Positions 15,178-24,305 of a DNA stretch of 64,000 bases are shown in pieces. The notes below the pieces were generated by a model, which saw only the letters and a program-made list of their open reading frames with translations, had not been told where the DNA came from and did not search any database. The DNA is from Nitrospira sp. (GTDB lineage Bacteria > Nitrospirota > Nitrospiria > Nitrospirales > Nitrospiraceae). The position numbers and the translations under genes were made by a program. The stretch spans positions 1 to 64,000 of the forward strand of contig JACOEJ010000001.1 of assembly GCA_024998645.1 (NCBI GenBank), given 5' to 3'. Numbering within the stretch: position 1 is the stretch's first letter; each line of letters opens with the position of its first letter.

Positions 15178-16062
15178 ATGATCGCATCGCCGGATACCAC
15201 ACCGTTCCGCACCCTCGCCGTGATCCTGACATTCGCCGGTCTCGTCGCTGCATCAACAGGCTGCGCCAAAAACGTATTGCCGAAACCGACCGCCACGCAG
15301 CCGCCTACGCCCATCGATTTCGCGCTCGCGTTGCAGTATGCGCAACGGGCGGCCCTGGTCTATGAGAGCGATGCGGCCATCAAACAGAAATCGCCGGCCG
15401 GCACGATGATCTCCTTCATGGTGGAATCACCCAGGGGAGTGAAGGCTTACATCGAGACGGACGACGCCAGAAAGATTCAATGGGTTGCCGTGCGGGGAAC
15501 CTGGAGCCTGGAAAATGTGAAACTCGACGTGGACTACAACAAGGTGGTGGACGGGCGGCTGAAGATCCCGCTGCACAAGGGGTTCGCCGACACGGCGCTG
15601 CAGGTCTATGCCTTTGCGAAGCCGCTGCTGCGACCGGGTTATGAGGTGCGCGTGACGGGCCACAGCCTGGGCGGCGCGGCTGCGTCGATCGTCTTGATGC
15701 TCTTCAAGGAAGACGGAGTCAAACTCGGCCAGGCGATGACGTTCGGCCAGCCGAAGGTCACGAACCGCGCGGGCGTCGACAAGTATCGCGGGCTGCCGCT
15801 GCTGCGTTTCGTGAACGACAAGGATCCGGTGCCGCTGCTCCCGCCGTTCGATATCACCACGATTCTCGACGAAGGCCCGTACAAGCACTTCGGCCCCGAA
15901 GTGGTGCTGAAAGACGGGACCAGTTACGCCTACTTCGACGAAGCCCAGACGGAACGCTTCTCCGTGATCTCGTTCTGGAACAGCCTCGGCAACCAGCAGG
16001 TCCCGGACCATTCCATCGCCAACTACATCCAGAGCCTGCAGGCAAAAACGGGAGTGCGCTAG
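15178..16062 (+). CDS. Lipase class 3-family lipoprotein
   Basis: The start is the ATG at 15178 (MIASPDTTPF) after AGGA; an upstream in-frame codon is less likely. The 294-residue lipoprotein (lipobox ASTGC) belongs to the alpha/beta-hydrolase lipase 3 family. The nucleophile elbow is GHSLGG with Ser163, the likely acid is Asp in NDKDPVPLLPP, and the His is in PDHSIANYI near the end. Earlier WVAVRGTWS carries the oxyanion-side strand typical of the family. It is probably anchored in the outer membrane or periplasm, acting on acylglycerols or similar esters. Confidence 0.87.
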   Translation: MIASPDTTPFRTLAVILTFAGLVAASTGCAKNVLPKPTATQPPTPIDFALALQYAQRAALVYESDAAIKQKSPAGTMISFMVESPRGVKAYIETDDARKIQWVAVRGTWSLENVKLDVDYNKVVDGRLKIPLHKGFADTALQVYAFAKPLLRPGYEVRVTGHSLGGAAASIVLMLFKEDGVKLGQAMTFGQPKVTNRAGVDKYRGLPLLRFVNDKDPVPLLPPFDITTILDEGPYKHFGPEVVLKDGTSYAYFDEAQTERFSVISFWNSLGNQQVPDHSIANYIQSLQAKTGVR

Positions 16063-16095
16063 TCGGATGGCTAGGGGAACTACCGGCCAGGCTCC

Positions 16096-16917
16096 CTAGA
16101 GCTTCGGTTTCTCCTGCTGCTTGGCCTTCTCGAGTTCCTGCTTGTGCTGGCCTTCAGCGATGTCCTGCTTCCACTTCACCGTGGCCTCCCCCGCGCGCCT
16201 GGCGAAGGGAAGACTGACGACGCCGACGATCATTCGGCTATACAACTCCGGCACCTCGCTGTCCATAAACGTCACGTTCACGGCCGTATAATTCGACAGA
16301 CACCATTTATAATCGGCAGACGCGAACGTCGTGGGTTGCGGAGATTCGACGAGCAGCCCGGGGTTACCTTCTGCGCTGGCCTTGCATGACGTTAAGGGAT
16401 CGACCATCCCAACAAGAGGAGGAAGAGTTGATGGATGTCCCTGTTCATCCATCAACCACACGAGGCCCATTATGTTGTTCTCGTCGGTAGTCGCCTTCCC
16501 ACCGGGCGCGATGGCGCGGCTCTCTTTTCCATATTTCTCGCGCAGCGAGGCCAGCAGCGTCTTCCTGGGAATCCCTTTATTGGGAAAGAAATGCTCGCGA
16601 GCGACCCGCCAGACCGCTTGTTTGTTTGGCGGCAACGTGACATCCACGGTTACCGTATCCGCCTCATCGCCAATCGCGATGGTTTGCTTCGGGGCAGACT
16701 GAAAGGATGAGATGACCGGCTTGTCGATGGTCGGCAGATTCGTAGACATGACCTGAATCGGGTTTTTGGGAATCTGAGCTTGAAGCTTAGCATGGGCCTC
16801 CCGCGCCGGCATGCCGAGCTGAATGCCGAGAATATCGGGCAATCCTTCAGCTCCCGCATAGCTTGCCAGTGCAAAGACAATTGCCGCAGCGCCCACAGCC
16901 ACGCCTCTTAAGATCAT
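16096..16917 (-). CDS. Exported protein of unknown function
   Basis: The start is the ATG at 16917 (MILRGVAVGAAAIVFALASY) after GGGAG, giving 273 residues with a cleavable signal peptide (cleavage near YAGAEG). The mature part opens LPDILGIQLGMPAREAHAKL, resembling a family of bacterial exported proteins that begin with a G-x-x-L-G-M-x-x-x-x-A motif. A charged helical tail (KWKQDIAEGQHKQELEKAKQ) ends it. Four cysteines could make disulphides. No activity is recognisable. It is convergent with the lipase gene. The 33-base gap holds half of a weak inverted repeat (ctaggg ... ccctag). Confidence 0.7.
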   Translation of the reverse strand: MILRGVAVGAAAIVFALASYAGAEGLPDILGIQLGMPAREAHAKLQAQIPKNPIQVMSTNLPTIDKPVISSFQSAPKQTIAIGDEADTVTVDVTLPPNKQAVWRVAREHFFPNKGIPRKTLLASLREKYGKESRAIAPGGKATTDENNIMGLVWLMDEQGHPSTLPPLVGMVDPLTSCKASAEGNPGLLVESPQPTTFASADYKWCLSNYTAVNVTFMDSEVPELYSRMIVGVVSLPFARRAGEATVKWKQDIAEGQHKQELEKAKQQEKPKL

Positions 16918-17184
16918 GGTGATCTCCCGGTGTGAAGGTAAATTACGCTCTACGTTTTCCGCCCTCGGACAGGCCGATATGTGCATCGATTCAGCCTGAT
17001 TCGCCGCAAGTATCCGCGGGAGGAAGCAAAAAGGTCAAGATCGGGAGTACTCTATAGACGGGGCGATTTGACAGGCCGCAGAATATGTGACGAAGTGATT
17101 GTCCACACCTGACGCGAGAGAGCCAGATTGTCTCCGCCCGTTAATGGCGTCGTCCGCCTCTTTCACTCCGGAGGAACAACGCTT

Positions 17185-18198
17185 CTATTTGTAGCCGATC
17201 ACCATGCCGTCCGGTCCGGCCAAGCGCTCCACCTTGGTCTTCTTGAAGCCGGCTTCCTTCATCCACGTGCGGCAGTCGGCGCCGGTGAAGTCGAAGCCTC
17301 CGGGGGTTTCGATCAGCATATTCAGGCTCATCAGCAACCCGAACGCGTTCTCTTTGCGCGCATCGTCGATGAGAGCTTCGTGGATGATCACCGCACCGTT
17401 CGGCGACAGGGCCTCATAGGCCTTGCGCAAGAGCATCCGCTTCTCGTCGAGATTCCAGTCGTGGAGGATGTGGCCCATGATGATGACGTCGACTTTCGGG
17501 AGCGGCTCTTTGAAAAAATTGCCCGGATGAAATTGCAGCCGCTGCGCCACACCCTTGGCCTGCGCGTAGGCTTCAAACACCGGTCGGACGACCGGCAGAT
17601 CCACCCCCAGACCGGAAAGGTGCTTGTGCGCGAGCGCGATTTCGACGGCGACGCCACCCTGCGCGCAGCCGACATCGGCAAAAGTCTTGTATTTCTTCCA
17701 GGGAAACTTTTTCGCAATCCCGCGGCTGGCCCCGATGCTGAGGCCGGTCATGGCCTTCAGAAATCCTTCGAGCCGTTGAGGATCGCTATAGAGCGTGCCG
17801 AAAAAATCCCCGCCGGTCTTCACTTCATTCTGCGGCTGGCCGGTGCGGAGCCCGTCGGTGAGCGATCCCCAAAAGCGATACAGCCGCGCGTTGCACATTT
17901 CGAGGATGCCGCCGATGTACGACGGCTTGGCCCGATCGAGGAATAAGGCCGTTTCCGGCGTGTTCGCGTACCGCGTGCCTGTCCGCTTCAACATGCCCAA
18001 TGCGACCAGGGCATCGAAAAAGTCCCGCGCGCTGCGCGGATGCAGATTGAGTCGCGCGGTCAACTCCTCCAGCGTGCGCGCCCCTTTCGCCAGCTCGGTG
18101 AAGAGACCGAGTTCGATCGCGCTCAACAGGGTCTTCGACCCGAAGAATCCGGTGCCCAGTTCCATGACCTTCGCGGGTGTCAGAGGCTTCTTTGCCAC
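17185..18198 (-). CDS. SAM-dependent O-methyltransferase (plant-type dimeric family)
   Basis: The 337-residue protein has an N-terminal winged-helix dimerisation domain (about 12-100; [20 protein letters not shown]) and a Rossmann methyltransferase domain. The SAM motif is [10 protein letters not shown] (173-182), with GVDLPVV as the second strand. The catalytic base of this family is the His in GHILHDW (His246). The family includes acetylserotonin, hydroxyneurosporene and polyketide O-methyltransferases. DVG is followed by CAQGG rather than the usual GGxGG, a mild departure. The start is the ATG before [10 protein letters not shown]. The flavin reductase gene upstream ends 23 bases away, so they may be co-transcribed. 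Confidence 0.88.
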   Translation of the reverse strand: MAKKPLTPAKVMELGTGFFGSKTLLSAIELGLFTELAKGARTLEELTARLNLHPRSARDFFDALVALGMLKRTGTRYANTPETALFLDRAKPSYIGGILEMCNARLYRFWGSLTDGLRTGQPQNEVKTGGDFFGTLYSDPQRLEGFLKAMTGLSIGASRGIAKKFPWKKYKTFADVGCAQGGVAVEIALAHKHLSGLGVDLPVVRPVFEAYAQAKGVAQRLQFHPGNFFKEPLPKVDVIIMGHILHDWNLDEKRMLLRKAYEALSPNGAVIIHEALIDDARKENAFGLLMSLNMLIETPGGFDFTGADCRTWMKEAGFKKTKVERLAGPDGMVIGYK

Positions 18199-18221
18199 GA
18201 TGCGATCCTTTCGTCAGGGAG

Positions 18222-18980
18222 TTATTCCGATCGTTGAACGGCCGCTGACTCTTTCGCCCCGGCAGCCGAGTCGTAATACTTTTCGCGATAGATAGGACAG
18301 AGCCCCTTCTGCTGTAACGTCTTCGTCACGTCGGCAATCATCCCGCCGCTTCCGCAGAGATACACGGCAAGTTGCGCGACCGACGTGACGCGCTCCTCGA
18401 CAAGCCGTTGCACCCGGCCGGTTTCTCCGGACCAGCCCGGATCCGGACGGGAGAGCGTGAGGACCGTCGTCATCTTCGGCATCTTCCGCGCGAGCGCGAG
18501 CAAGTCTTCCTGATAGTACAGATCCCGCTGGCTCCGCAGTCCCCAGAACAGGGTGGCCGGCCTGGGATCGGGCCGCTCCGCGTTCGCCAGAAGCATCGAC
18601 CAGATCGGGGTGATCCCCGTGCCGGTGGCGACAAAGAGCAGGTCGCGCCCCGGATCGTCGCGCAACGTGAAGTGACCGGCCGGTCCTTTGAATCGGGTCG
18701 TATCGCCCTCTTTGAACCCGTAGAGCAACGTGGAGCCCGGCCCGCCCGACACGCGATTGAACAGCAGCGTGACGACGCCGGGACGGCTGGGTGATGAGGC
18801 GATGGAATAGGCCCGCGTCACGAGGCGGCCGGTGGCAGGATGCGGCATCTCGAAGGAAATAAACTGGCCCGGTTTGAACTCGATGGCGGCCGGCTCGACG
18901 AGCCGCAAATCGAGTTGCCGCACATCGTGCGTCAAATCCTTGATCGACTCAATCTGTGCCGTCACCGTGGGGATACTCAC
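18222..18980 (-). CDS. Ferredoxin-NADP+ reductase-like flavin oxidoreductase
   Basis: This is a 252-residue FAD/NAD(P)-binding oxidoreductase. The FAD motif is TRAYSIASSPS (R-x-Y-S-x-x-S), the isoalloxazine side is GPAGHFTL, the NAD(P) loop is VATGTGITPIWSML, and the C-terminal nicotinamide side is VYLCGSGGMIADV. It matches the FNR superfamily (Fpr, CbiT-like and phenol hydroxylase reductase modules) without an attached ferredoxin. The GTG at 18980 follows GGAG and begins SIPTVTAQI; the frame continues to a GTG at 19028, which would add 16 residues of low character. It may supply electrons to a partner elsewhere. It sits just upstream of the O-methyltransferase. Confidence 0.87.
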   Translation of the reverse strand: MSIPTVTAQIESIKDLTHDVRQLDLRLVEPAAIEFKPGQFISFEMPHPATGRLVTRAYSIASSPSRPGVVTLLFNRVSGGPGSTLLYGFKEGDTTRFKGPAGHFTLRDDPGRDLLFVATGTGITPIWSMLLANAERPDPRPATLFWGLRSQRDLYYQEDLLALARKMPKMTTVLTLSRPDPGWSGETGRVQRLVEERVTSVAQLAVYLCGSGGMIADVTKTLQQKGLCPIYREKYYDSAAGAKESAAVQRSE

Positions 18981-19040
18981 CGTGAACCAGCTCCAACGTC
19001 TGTCAAACCGGGGTCGTGGTTGATGCACCGGTGGCCGGGC

Positions 19041-19109
19041 ACGCTTGGGTACGTTGAGCCTGTGAGTGAGGCAAGGACGCTGCCGGCCGACTGTTCCAGC
19101 GTCCTGCCA
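19041..19109. repeat. Worn copy of the palindromic intergenic repeat
   Basis: The stretch acgcttgggtacgttgagcc, then gtgag ... ggacgctgcc ... ttccagcgtcctgcc, aligns with the right half of the better copy at 20743-20866 (cgcttcggtacgtggagcct ... gaacgccgctgg ... tttttcagcatcctgc). Only one arm is recognisable. It lies between the flavin reductase and zwf genes. Confidence 0.65.
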
Positions 19110-19211
19110 GAGACCGCGGCATTATCGGCTGGCCGAGTCCTCAGCGTCAAGAATGGGAGTGCGAGGAGTTAATTGAATGACCGGCTTGACGAAGGACGCC
19201 AGGAAACCGGC

Positions 19212-20675
19212 TCACCAGCCGAGTTGCCATTGATGGCCCTGTCGTTCCACCAGCGCATCCGCCTCACGCGGTCCCCAGGAGCCGGCTGAATACGGATGCA
19301 CGACTTGCTTGCCGGTCAGGAGCGGATCGTACAGTTTCCAAGCCTTTTCCGTGAACTCCGCGCTGACGAACAGGGTCTGATCCCCGATCATCACATCGCG
19401 CAAGAGCGTCTCGTACGCCTCAGGCAGCTGGCCGAACGCTTTCTGATAATCGAATTGCAACGCATGGTCGCTCAGCATGAACGGCCGTCCGGGACTCTTC
19501 ACGGAAAAGCAGAGGGAGAATCCTTCACTGGGCTGCAGGGTGATCAACAACTTGTTGGACGCGATGCTGCCCGGATCGATGGACGGAAACACGTGGGCCG
19601 GCGCCTCGCGGAAAATGACGGCGATTTGGGTGAGTTTCCGGGGAAAGCGCTTCCCGGTGCGCAGATAGAACGGAACGCCCTTCCAGCGCCAGTTGTTAAT
19701 CTCCGCTTTCAATGCGACATACGTCTCCGTCGCGGAGTCTCTCGGCACACCCGGTTCCTCGCGATATCCGGGAATCGTCTGGTCGCCGACCTGCCAGGAG
19801 GTGTACTGGCCGAACACGACGTCCTGTTCCGCAATCGGCGCGATGGAATGCAGCACCTTCAGCTTCTCACTCTGAATGGCCGCTGCATCGAATGAGACCG
19901 GGACCTCCATCGCCACGACGGTCAGGAGCTGGGTCAAATGATTCTGCAGCATGTCGCGCAGCGCGCCCGCCTGTTGGTAGTAGGCCCCGCGATGTTCGAC
20001 GCCGAGATCTTCTGCCACGGTAATCTGCACGTTCTCGATGGCGTCGCGCTTCCAGAGCGATTCGAAAATCGGATTGGCGAACCGGAAAGCCAGCAGATTC
20101 TGGACGGTTTCTTTTCCCAGATAGTGATCGATCCGGTAGATCTGCGATTCGTCCACGTACCGGTGGAGCGTGGTATTCAGCTGGCGAGCCGATTGAAAAT
20201 CGTGCCCGAAGGGTTTTTCGAAGACGACGCGCACCCAGCCGCGCCCCTTGAGCAATCCCGCCCGATCCAGCCCTTCGATGGCGTTGGGGGCGATGTCCGG
20301 CGGCACGGCCAGATAGAACACGCGATTTTCCGGCATGACGTGTTCCAGTTCGATGCGCCGGATGTAGGTAGCTAACGCGGCATAATCATCATCCGTCCCG
20401 CGACCGATCGTATGATAGTAGAGACAGGCGTCGCACCACTCGCGCAATTCGTGATCGTTGTGCCAGCCGGCCTTGTGCAGCCCTTCGTGCGCCCAGAGCC
20501 GAAACCCGTCCTCACCGACTTCAGGCAAGGCCGCACCCACAATCAGCGTGTTCTGGGTTTCCAGCACACCCTGATCCCGCAAATGGTAGAGCGCAGGCAG
20601 CAGTTTGCGGCGTGTAAGATCGCCGGTGGCTCCGATGATGACAAAGACGTGCGGCTCAACCTGCTGTGGCGGCAT
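19212..20675 (-). CDS. zwf: Glucose-6-phosphate 1-dehydrogenase
   Basis: G6PD oxidises glucose 6-phosphate to 6-phosphogluconolactone with NADP+, the first step of the oxidative pentose phosphate or Entner-Doudoroff route. The 487-residue protein has full family length: nucleotide loop FVIIGATGDLTRRKLLPALY (about 11-30), active-site IDHYLGKE (182-189) and the downstream RTGKRFPRKLTQIAVIFRE. The start is the ATG at 20675 behind GGGAGG; an ATG six codons earlier is poorer. No gnd or pgl gene neighbours it here. It follows the aldo/keto reductase gene on the same strand, separated by a palindromic repeat. Confidence 0.96.
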   Translation of the reverse strand: MPPQQVEPHVFVIIGATGDLTRRKLLPALYHLRDQGVLETQNTLIVGAALPEVGEDGFRLWAHEGLHKAGWHNDHELREWCDACLYYHTIGRGTDDDYAALATYIRRIELEHVMPENRVFYLAVPPDIAPNAIEGLDRAGLLKGRGWVRVVFEKPFGHDFQSARQLNTTLHRYVDESQIYRIDHYLGKETVQNLLAFRFANPIFESLWKRDAIENVQITVAEDLGVEHRGAYYQQAGALRDMLQNHLTQLLTVVAMEVPVSFDAAAIQSEKLKVLHSIAPIAEQDVVFGQYTSWQVGDQTIPGYREEPGVPRDSATETYVALKAEINNWRWKGVPFYLRTGKRFPRKLTQIAVIFREAPAHVFPSIDPGSIASNKLLITLQPSEGFSLCFSVKSPGRPFMLSDHALQFDYQKAFGQLPEAYETLLRDVMIGDQTLFVSAEFTEKAWKLYDPLLTGKQVVHPYSAGSWGPREADALVERQGHQWQLGW

Positions 20676-20742
20676 GCGATCCGTTCCTCCCATTCCCGAT
20701 CATATCGACTGCGATCCCGGCATCACGCCACCTGGCACTACC

Positions 20743-20866
20743 GCAGGATGCTCAAAATGGCCGTCCAGCAAGGCCGCAGCCAGCGAAGAGGCGAGGCGTA
20801 CGCTTCGGTACGTGGAGCCTCTAAGCGCCGCGAGAACGCCGCTGGCGGCCTTTTTCAGCATCCTGC
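20743..20866. repeat. 124-bp imperfect palindromic intergenic repeat
   Basis: The left arm gcaggatgctcaaaatggcc and the right arm ggcctttttcagcatcctgc are inverted copies with few mismatches, enclosing gaggcgaggcgtacgcttcg ... gtacgtggagcctctaagcg. The whole can fold into one long hairpin. Its right end overlaps the TAG stop of the aldo/keto reductase (20866-20868). A degraded relative is at 19041-19109. I associate this sequence type with repeats scattered through Nitrospira genomes; that is recollection, not a search. Confidence 0.85.
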
Positions 20867-21918
20867 TATGATAATCCATGCTGCTCCCGCCCGATGCGGC
20901 CGTCGTAGCGGTTTGTAGACTTGAACAACTCGAATCGCCCGTCCATGGCGTAGCGGGCCACGCGAGTCCGCAGGCCCTGCATCTCGGCGACCGTCATCGG
21001 GACGAACCGCCGCACAATGTCGAGATTCTGCCGCAAAATCTCCTGCGAATCGATGCCGCTGACCAGAGACGCGATCGGCAGGCTCAGCACATACCGCAGC
21101 GCTTCCTCCGGTGTGACAAGGCCCTGCTTGATCGGCTCGGCATTCCCGCTCAAGCTTTTCATCCCGATCGGGGCGATGCCCCGCTGCGTGAGGACCGGTA
21201 GCACCTCCTGCTCAAAACTCCGATAGGTTCCGTCGAAGACATTGAGCGGCATCTGGCAGGTGTCGAAAGTAAAGTCGTGGGCGAGCATCTTCAGGTGAAT
21301 CTTGGGATCTTTGTGTCCGGTGAAACCGATAAACCGCACCTTACCCTGCCGTTTGGCGTCGAGCAAGGCCTCGGCCGCCCCGCCCGGCGCGAAGTGCCGG
21401 TCGGGATCGTCGAGATAGACGACTTCGTGAATCTGCCAGAGATCGAGATAATCCGTCTTCAGGCGGCGGAGCGATTCATCGAGCTGCTGCAACGCCACCC
21501 GCTTATCGCGTCCGTGCGAACAGACCTTCGTCATGAGAAAGACCTGCTGCCGCCGGCCTTGCAGGGCCTTCCCCATCAGCTCTTCGGAGCGTCCGCCGTT
21601 GTACTCCCAGGCATTGTCCAGAAAGGTCACGCCTGCGTCGATCGCTTCATGGAGGATGCGAATCGCCTCGGCGTCGTCTTCGATCCGGCCCCAATGGGCG
21701 CCGCCGAAACAGAGCGCGGAGACCTGCACGCCGGTTTTCCCCAGCACGCGCTTCGGGACTTCCCCGGTCGTAGACGAACGCGCCGGCTCCAGCGCATCGG
21801 CCAGTCCGCGAGTGCCACCCAGCGCGACAATCGACCCAAGCAGGCCAAGCGCCTTCAAGAGTTGTCGGCGATTGAGCGCCCCTACCCAAAGATCCCTGTT
21901 AGGCATTGGTGAGTTCAT
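20866..21918 (-). CDS. Aldo/keto reductase with Tat signal
   Basis: The start is the ATG at 21918 (MNSPMPNRDLWVG) behind GGAGGT, 350 residues. The N-terminus has a twin-arginine signal (LNRRQLLKALGLLGSIVALG), so the enzyme is probably folded in the cytoplasm and exported. The AKR barrel follows: VSALCFGGAHWGRI, then TFLDNAWEYNGGRSEELMG with the catalytic Asp and Tyr, the Lys in FLMTKVCSHG and the His in DLWQIHEV. The end shows no ferredoxin-type cluster. Family members oxidise or reduce carbonyls with NADPH; a Tat-exported AKR is uncommon and its cofactor supply is unclear. It precedes zwf. Confidence 0.88.
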   Translation of the reverse strand: MNSPMPNRDLWVGALNRRQLLKALGLLGSIVALGGTRGLADALEPARSSTTGEVPKRVLGKTGVQVSALCFGGAHWGRIEDDAEAIRILHEAIDAGVTFLDNAWEYNGGRSEELMGKALQGRRQQVFLMTKVCSHGRDKRVALQQLDESLRRLKTDYLDLWQIHEVVYLDDPDRHFAPGGAAEALLDAKRQGKVRFIGFTGHKDPKIHLKMLAHDFTFDTCQMPLNVFDGTYRSFEQEVLPVLTQRGIAPIGMKSLSGNAEPIKQGLVTPEEALRYVLSLPIASLVSGIDSQEILRQNLDIVRRFVPMTVAEMQGLRTRVARYAMDGRFELFKSTNRYDGRIGREQHGLS

Positions 21919-22115
21919 GTCAGAACCTCCGCTTCCCCCACCCACCCCAAGGCGGATGGAAGGACGGGCTGCTTCGGTGACGACATCGCGTGCCGGTCAT
22001 AGTCACTAGGCCTACAAAGAGAGCGTACGACGACATTGCGCTGTTCCAGCGCAGCCTTATAGGAGTACGCGGTGTGCTCTATCACGAATCCAGCAGCTCG
22101 CGCGATGTATCGCAT
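21915..22115 (-). CDS. Small ORF overlapping the aldo/keto reductase start (doubtful)
   Basis: A 66-codon frame begins MRYIARAAGFVIEHTAYSYK at 22115 and ends with TGA overlapping the reductase ATG (ATGA). The coupling geometry is that of real operon genes, but there is no ribosome site and no recognisable family. The C-terminal third (SSPKQPVLPSALGWVGEAEV) looks like read-through of the reductase leader. Kept at low confidence. Confidence 0.22.
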   Translation of the reverse strand: MRYIARAAGFVIEHTAYSYKAALEQRNVVVRSLCRPSDYDRHAMSSPKQPVLPSALGWVGEAEVLT

Positions 22116-22151
22116 GATGTCGCCGCCCAAGCAGCCCGCCCTCTCAGCCGC

Positions 22152-22739
22152 CTACTTCCCCACATCTCCCAATCCCCGCATCTCATCCAGCCAATCGTCT
22201 CTTTGTCGTTCGGTAAGCCCGTCGATAGATCCGATGATAGTGGATTTCACCGGCCCGATGCCACAGAACCAGAGGGTGTTCCGCGTGAGACTTTTGAGAC
22301 TGTGGGCGAAAAAGATCCAGCGGTACACCAAGGCCGGCATCCCCATGGTCACGACAATCCGGGCCGACTTTCCCGTGAGCAGCTTCTTCGCCATCCCGCC
22401 GGATTTCTGATACTCGAAGGCAAAGCCCGGCCGCAGGAGCTGCTCCAGGAACCCCTTCAGCAGCGCCGGCATCGACCCGAGCCAGAGGGGATAGATGATC
22501 ACCAGGTGATCGGCCCAGGCCACGATTTCCTGCGTCCGCTTAATCGCCTCGGGAGGCTGGCCCTTCTCAAAATCCTGTTTCGTCCGCAAGAGAGGGAAAT
22601 CCAGCGCCGCCACTTCGATACGCATGACATCGTGCCCGCCATCCTCGGCGCCCTTGGCATATTCGTCGGCCAGCGCATGACAGAAGTGTCGCGCAGTCGA
22701 GTCGGGATGACCCTGAATGATGGCGATACGCTTGGGCAT
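22152..22739 (-). CDS. Flavodoxin-fold NAD(P)H:quinone oxidoreductase
   Basis: This 195-residue protein of the NQO1/KefF/YwrO-type family binds FMN or FAD and reduces quinones with two electrons. The start IAIIQGHPDSTARHFCHALA is the phosphate loop with the family's His-Pro; VIIYPLWLGSMPALLKGFLE is the flavin-ring strand. Other features are YPLWxGxMPAxLK and TRNTLWFCGIGPV. An ATG with a fair ribosome site opens the frame. It probably protects against quinone stress or supports a transporter, but no K+/H+ antiporter partner is nearby. Gene order suggests independent transcription. Confidence 0.9.
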   Translation of the reverse strand: MPKRIAIIQGHPDSTARHFCHALADEYAKGAEDGGHDVMRIEVAALDFPLLRTKQDFEKGQPPEAIKRTQEIVAWADHLVIIYPLWLGSMPALLKGFLEQLLRPGFAFEYQKSGGMAKKLLTGKSARIVVTMGMPALVYRWIFFAHSLKSLTRNTLWFCGIGPVKSTIIGSIDGLTERQRDDWLDEMRGLGDVGK

Positions 22740-22770
22740 AGAGTCCTTGGGGAATTATTTCTGTACCTTG

Positions 22771-23322
22771 CTAGAAGAGTGGATGATGCGGCGCACTGCT
22801 GGGCGGCACCGACTCTGTGATCCCTCCCTTGTTGCCAAGGAACCGCCAGGCTCCGTCCTCGTAAATCAGATAGTGGACCTCGCTTGCCCAGCTATCGATG
22901 GTGATGGTTTTTCCTGAGTCCTTATCGATGCCGTAGAGCCCGCCGGTACAGGTCACCGAGGCCTTTTTCACCTTCCCGGTCTGCATCAGTTTCACGTCGG
23001 TGAACACATGGCGGGAGGACAGGTCCCGATAATGTACGAACACTTCAGCCCAGATCCGACGGACATCGGCCGGCTTCAGACCATAATAATTGTAGCCCTT
23101 TGCATAGAACGACATCAGGGACTCGATGTCGGCCTGCCGGACCGCCGCATCGGCCTGATCGAAGGCCGCCACGACATCCCGCATCAGCGCTTGATCATGC
23201 TCCCCCACCACCTCCGGCACCACTTCGACATCGGCGACCGACAGCGCCGGCTGGTGAAAACGGGAAACGGCGACGACAATGCCCAGCAGCACAAGACCAA
23301 AAATAAGACTCTTCAGCTTCAT
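22771..23322 (-). CDS. Exported NTF2-like (SnoaL-type) protein
   Basis: The start is the ATG at 23322 (MKLKSLIFGLVLLGIVVAVS), 183 residues with a signal peptide or anchor. The body is a cone-shaped NTF2-like fold: FDQADAAVRQADIESLMSFY, the family's first helix, then a Tyr-rich strand and EDGAWRFLGNKGG near the end. Such domains bind small ligands or mediate assembly; catalytic function is unknown here. It stands alone, divergent from the SufC-like gene. Confidence 0.75.
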   Translation of the reverse strand: MKLKSLIFGLVLLGIVVAVSRFHQPALSVADVEVVPEVVGEHDQALMRDVVAAFDQADAAVRQADIESLMSFYAKGYNYYGLKPADVRRIWAEVFVHYRDLSSRHVFTDVKLMQTGKVKKASVTCTGGLYGIDKDSGKTITIDSWASEVHYLIYEDGAWRFLGNKGGITESVPPSSAPHHPLF

Positions 23323-23576
23323 GCCGATCAATTCAGCAATGATGATGCCATGCTCTTCGCATACTATTTCTCCTGCTTATTCACTCTGTCGCGGCCCTTT
23401 CAGGGCTGTTACCGGAGCCGAACCCTGCCGAATGGGGCCTAACTCCCCAGCCCTCAGGTTCGCTCTGCAGCACAATGCACCAATCGAAGAACCGGGCGAC
23501 CGGCAACCGCCGCATATCCGAGAGGCCGGGCCGGGCATACCGGATGCACTTCCTCTCGATGAGGAGATTTGCGACG

Positions 23577-24305
23577 ATGCCGGTTCCCCTACTCGATATT
23601 GCTGCGCTCACCTTCGAAGCGGATCACCATCCCATCCTCGATCGGCTCGACCTGTCGATCCAGCCCGGTGAAATTCATGCCCTGCTCGGCGCCAACGGAT
23701 CCGGCAAAACCACGCTGGCCTATGTGTTGATGGGGTGCGAGGGCTATGTGCCGAGCGGGGGACGCATCCTGTTCAACGGTGCGGACCTATTACCGCTCAA
23801 GATGTATGAACGGGCCAGATTAGGACTCACACTCGCGTGGCAGGAACCGGCGCGATTCGAGGGGGTCACCGTGCGCGAATATCTCAGCCTGGGAAAGCCG
23901 GACTTCGATCCGGCGCCGGCGCTGAAGCAGGTCGGTCTCGACCCGGACCGCTATCTGAATCGCCGGGTGGACAAATCCCTCAGCGGAGGGGAGCGCCACC
24001 GGATCGAACTGGCCTCGGTGTTATCGATGAACCCGAAGCTGGCGATTCTCGATGAGCCGTCGGCGGGGATCGATATGCTCTCGATCGCACACATCATCGG
24101 CATCATTCGCGCGGTGAAAGCCGGCGGCGGATCCGTCATCTTGATCACGCATCAAGAGGAGGTCGCCCTCATCGCCGACCGGGCCTCGCAGCTCTGCGCC
24201 GGCCGCATCATCTTCTCCGGCAGTCCCCGCGATGCCGTCGACCATTTCCGCGGACGTACCTGCGTCCGCTGCGACGGAGAAGTGTGCAACTATGTCAGAC
24301 CTTGA
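23577..24305 (+). CDS. sufC: SufC-like ABC ATPase
   Basis: SufC is the ATPase of the SUF Fe-S cluster scaffold. The start is the ATG at 23577 behind GAGGAG, 242 residues, the normal size for SufC. Walker A is GANGSGKTT (about 36-44), the Q-loop region contains LTLAWQEPARFEGVTV, the signature is KSLSGGERHR, Walker B is LAILDEPSAGID (SufC-type, with Asp at the end) and the switch His is in LITHQEEV. The C-terminus carries an unusual cysteine set (Cys-Val-Arg-Cys then five residues later Cys). The next gene, a SufB-like scaffold, overlaps it by 14 bases. No sufS, sufE or sufU lies nearby. Confidence 0.88.
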   Translation: MPVPLLDIAALTFEADHHPILDRLDLSIQPGEIHALLGANGSGKTTLAYVLMGCEGYVPSGGRILFNGADLLPLKMYERARLGLTLAWQEPARFEGVTVREYLSLGKPDFDPAPALKQVGLDPDRYLNRRVDKSLSGGERHRIELASVLSMNPKLAILDEPSAGIDMLSIAHIIGIIRAVKAGGGSVILITHQEEVALIADRASQLCAGRIIFSGSPRDAVDHFRGRTCVRCDGEVCNYVRP

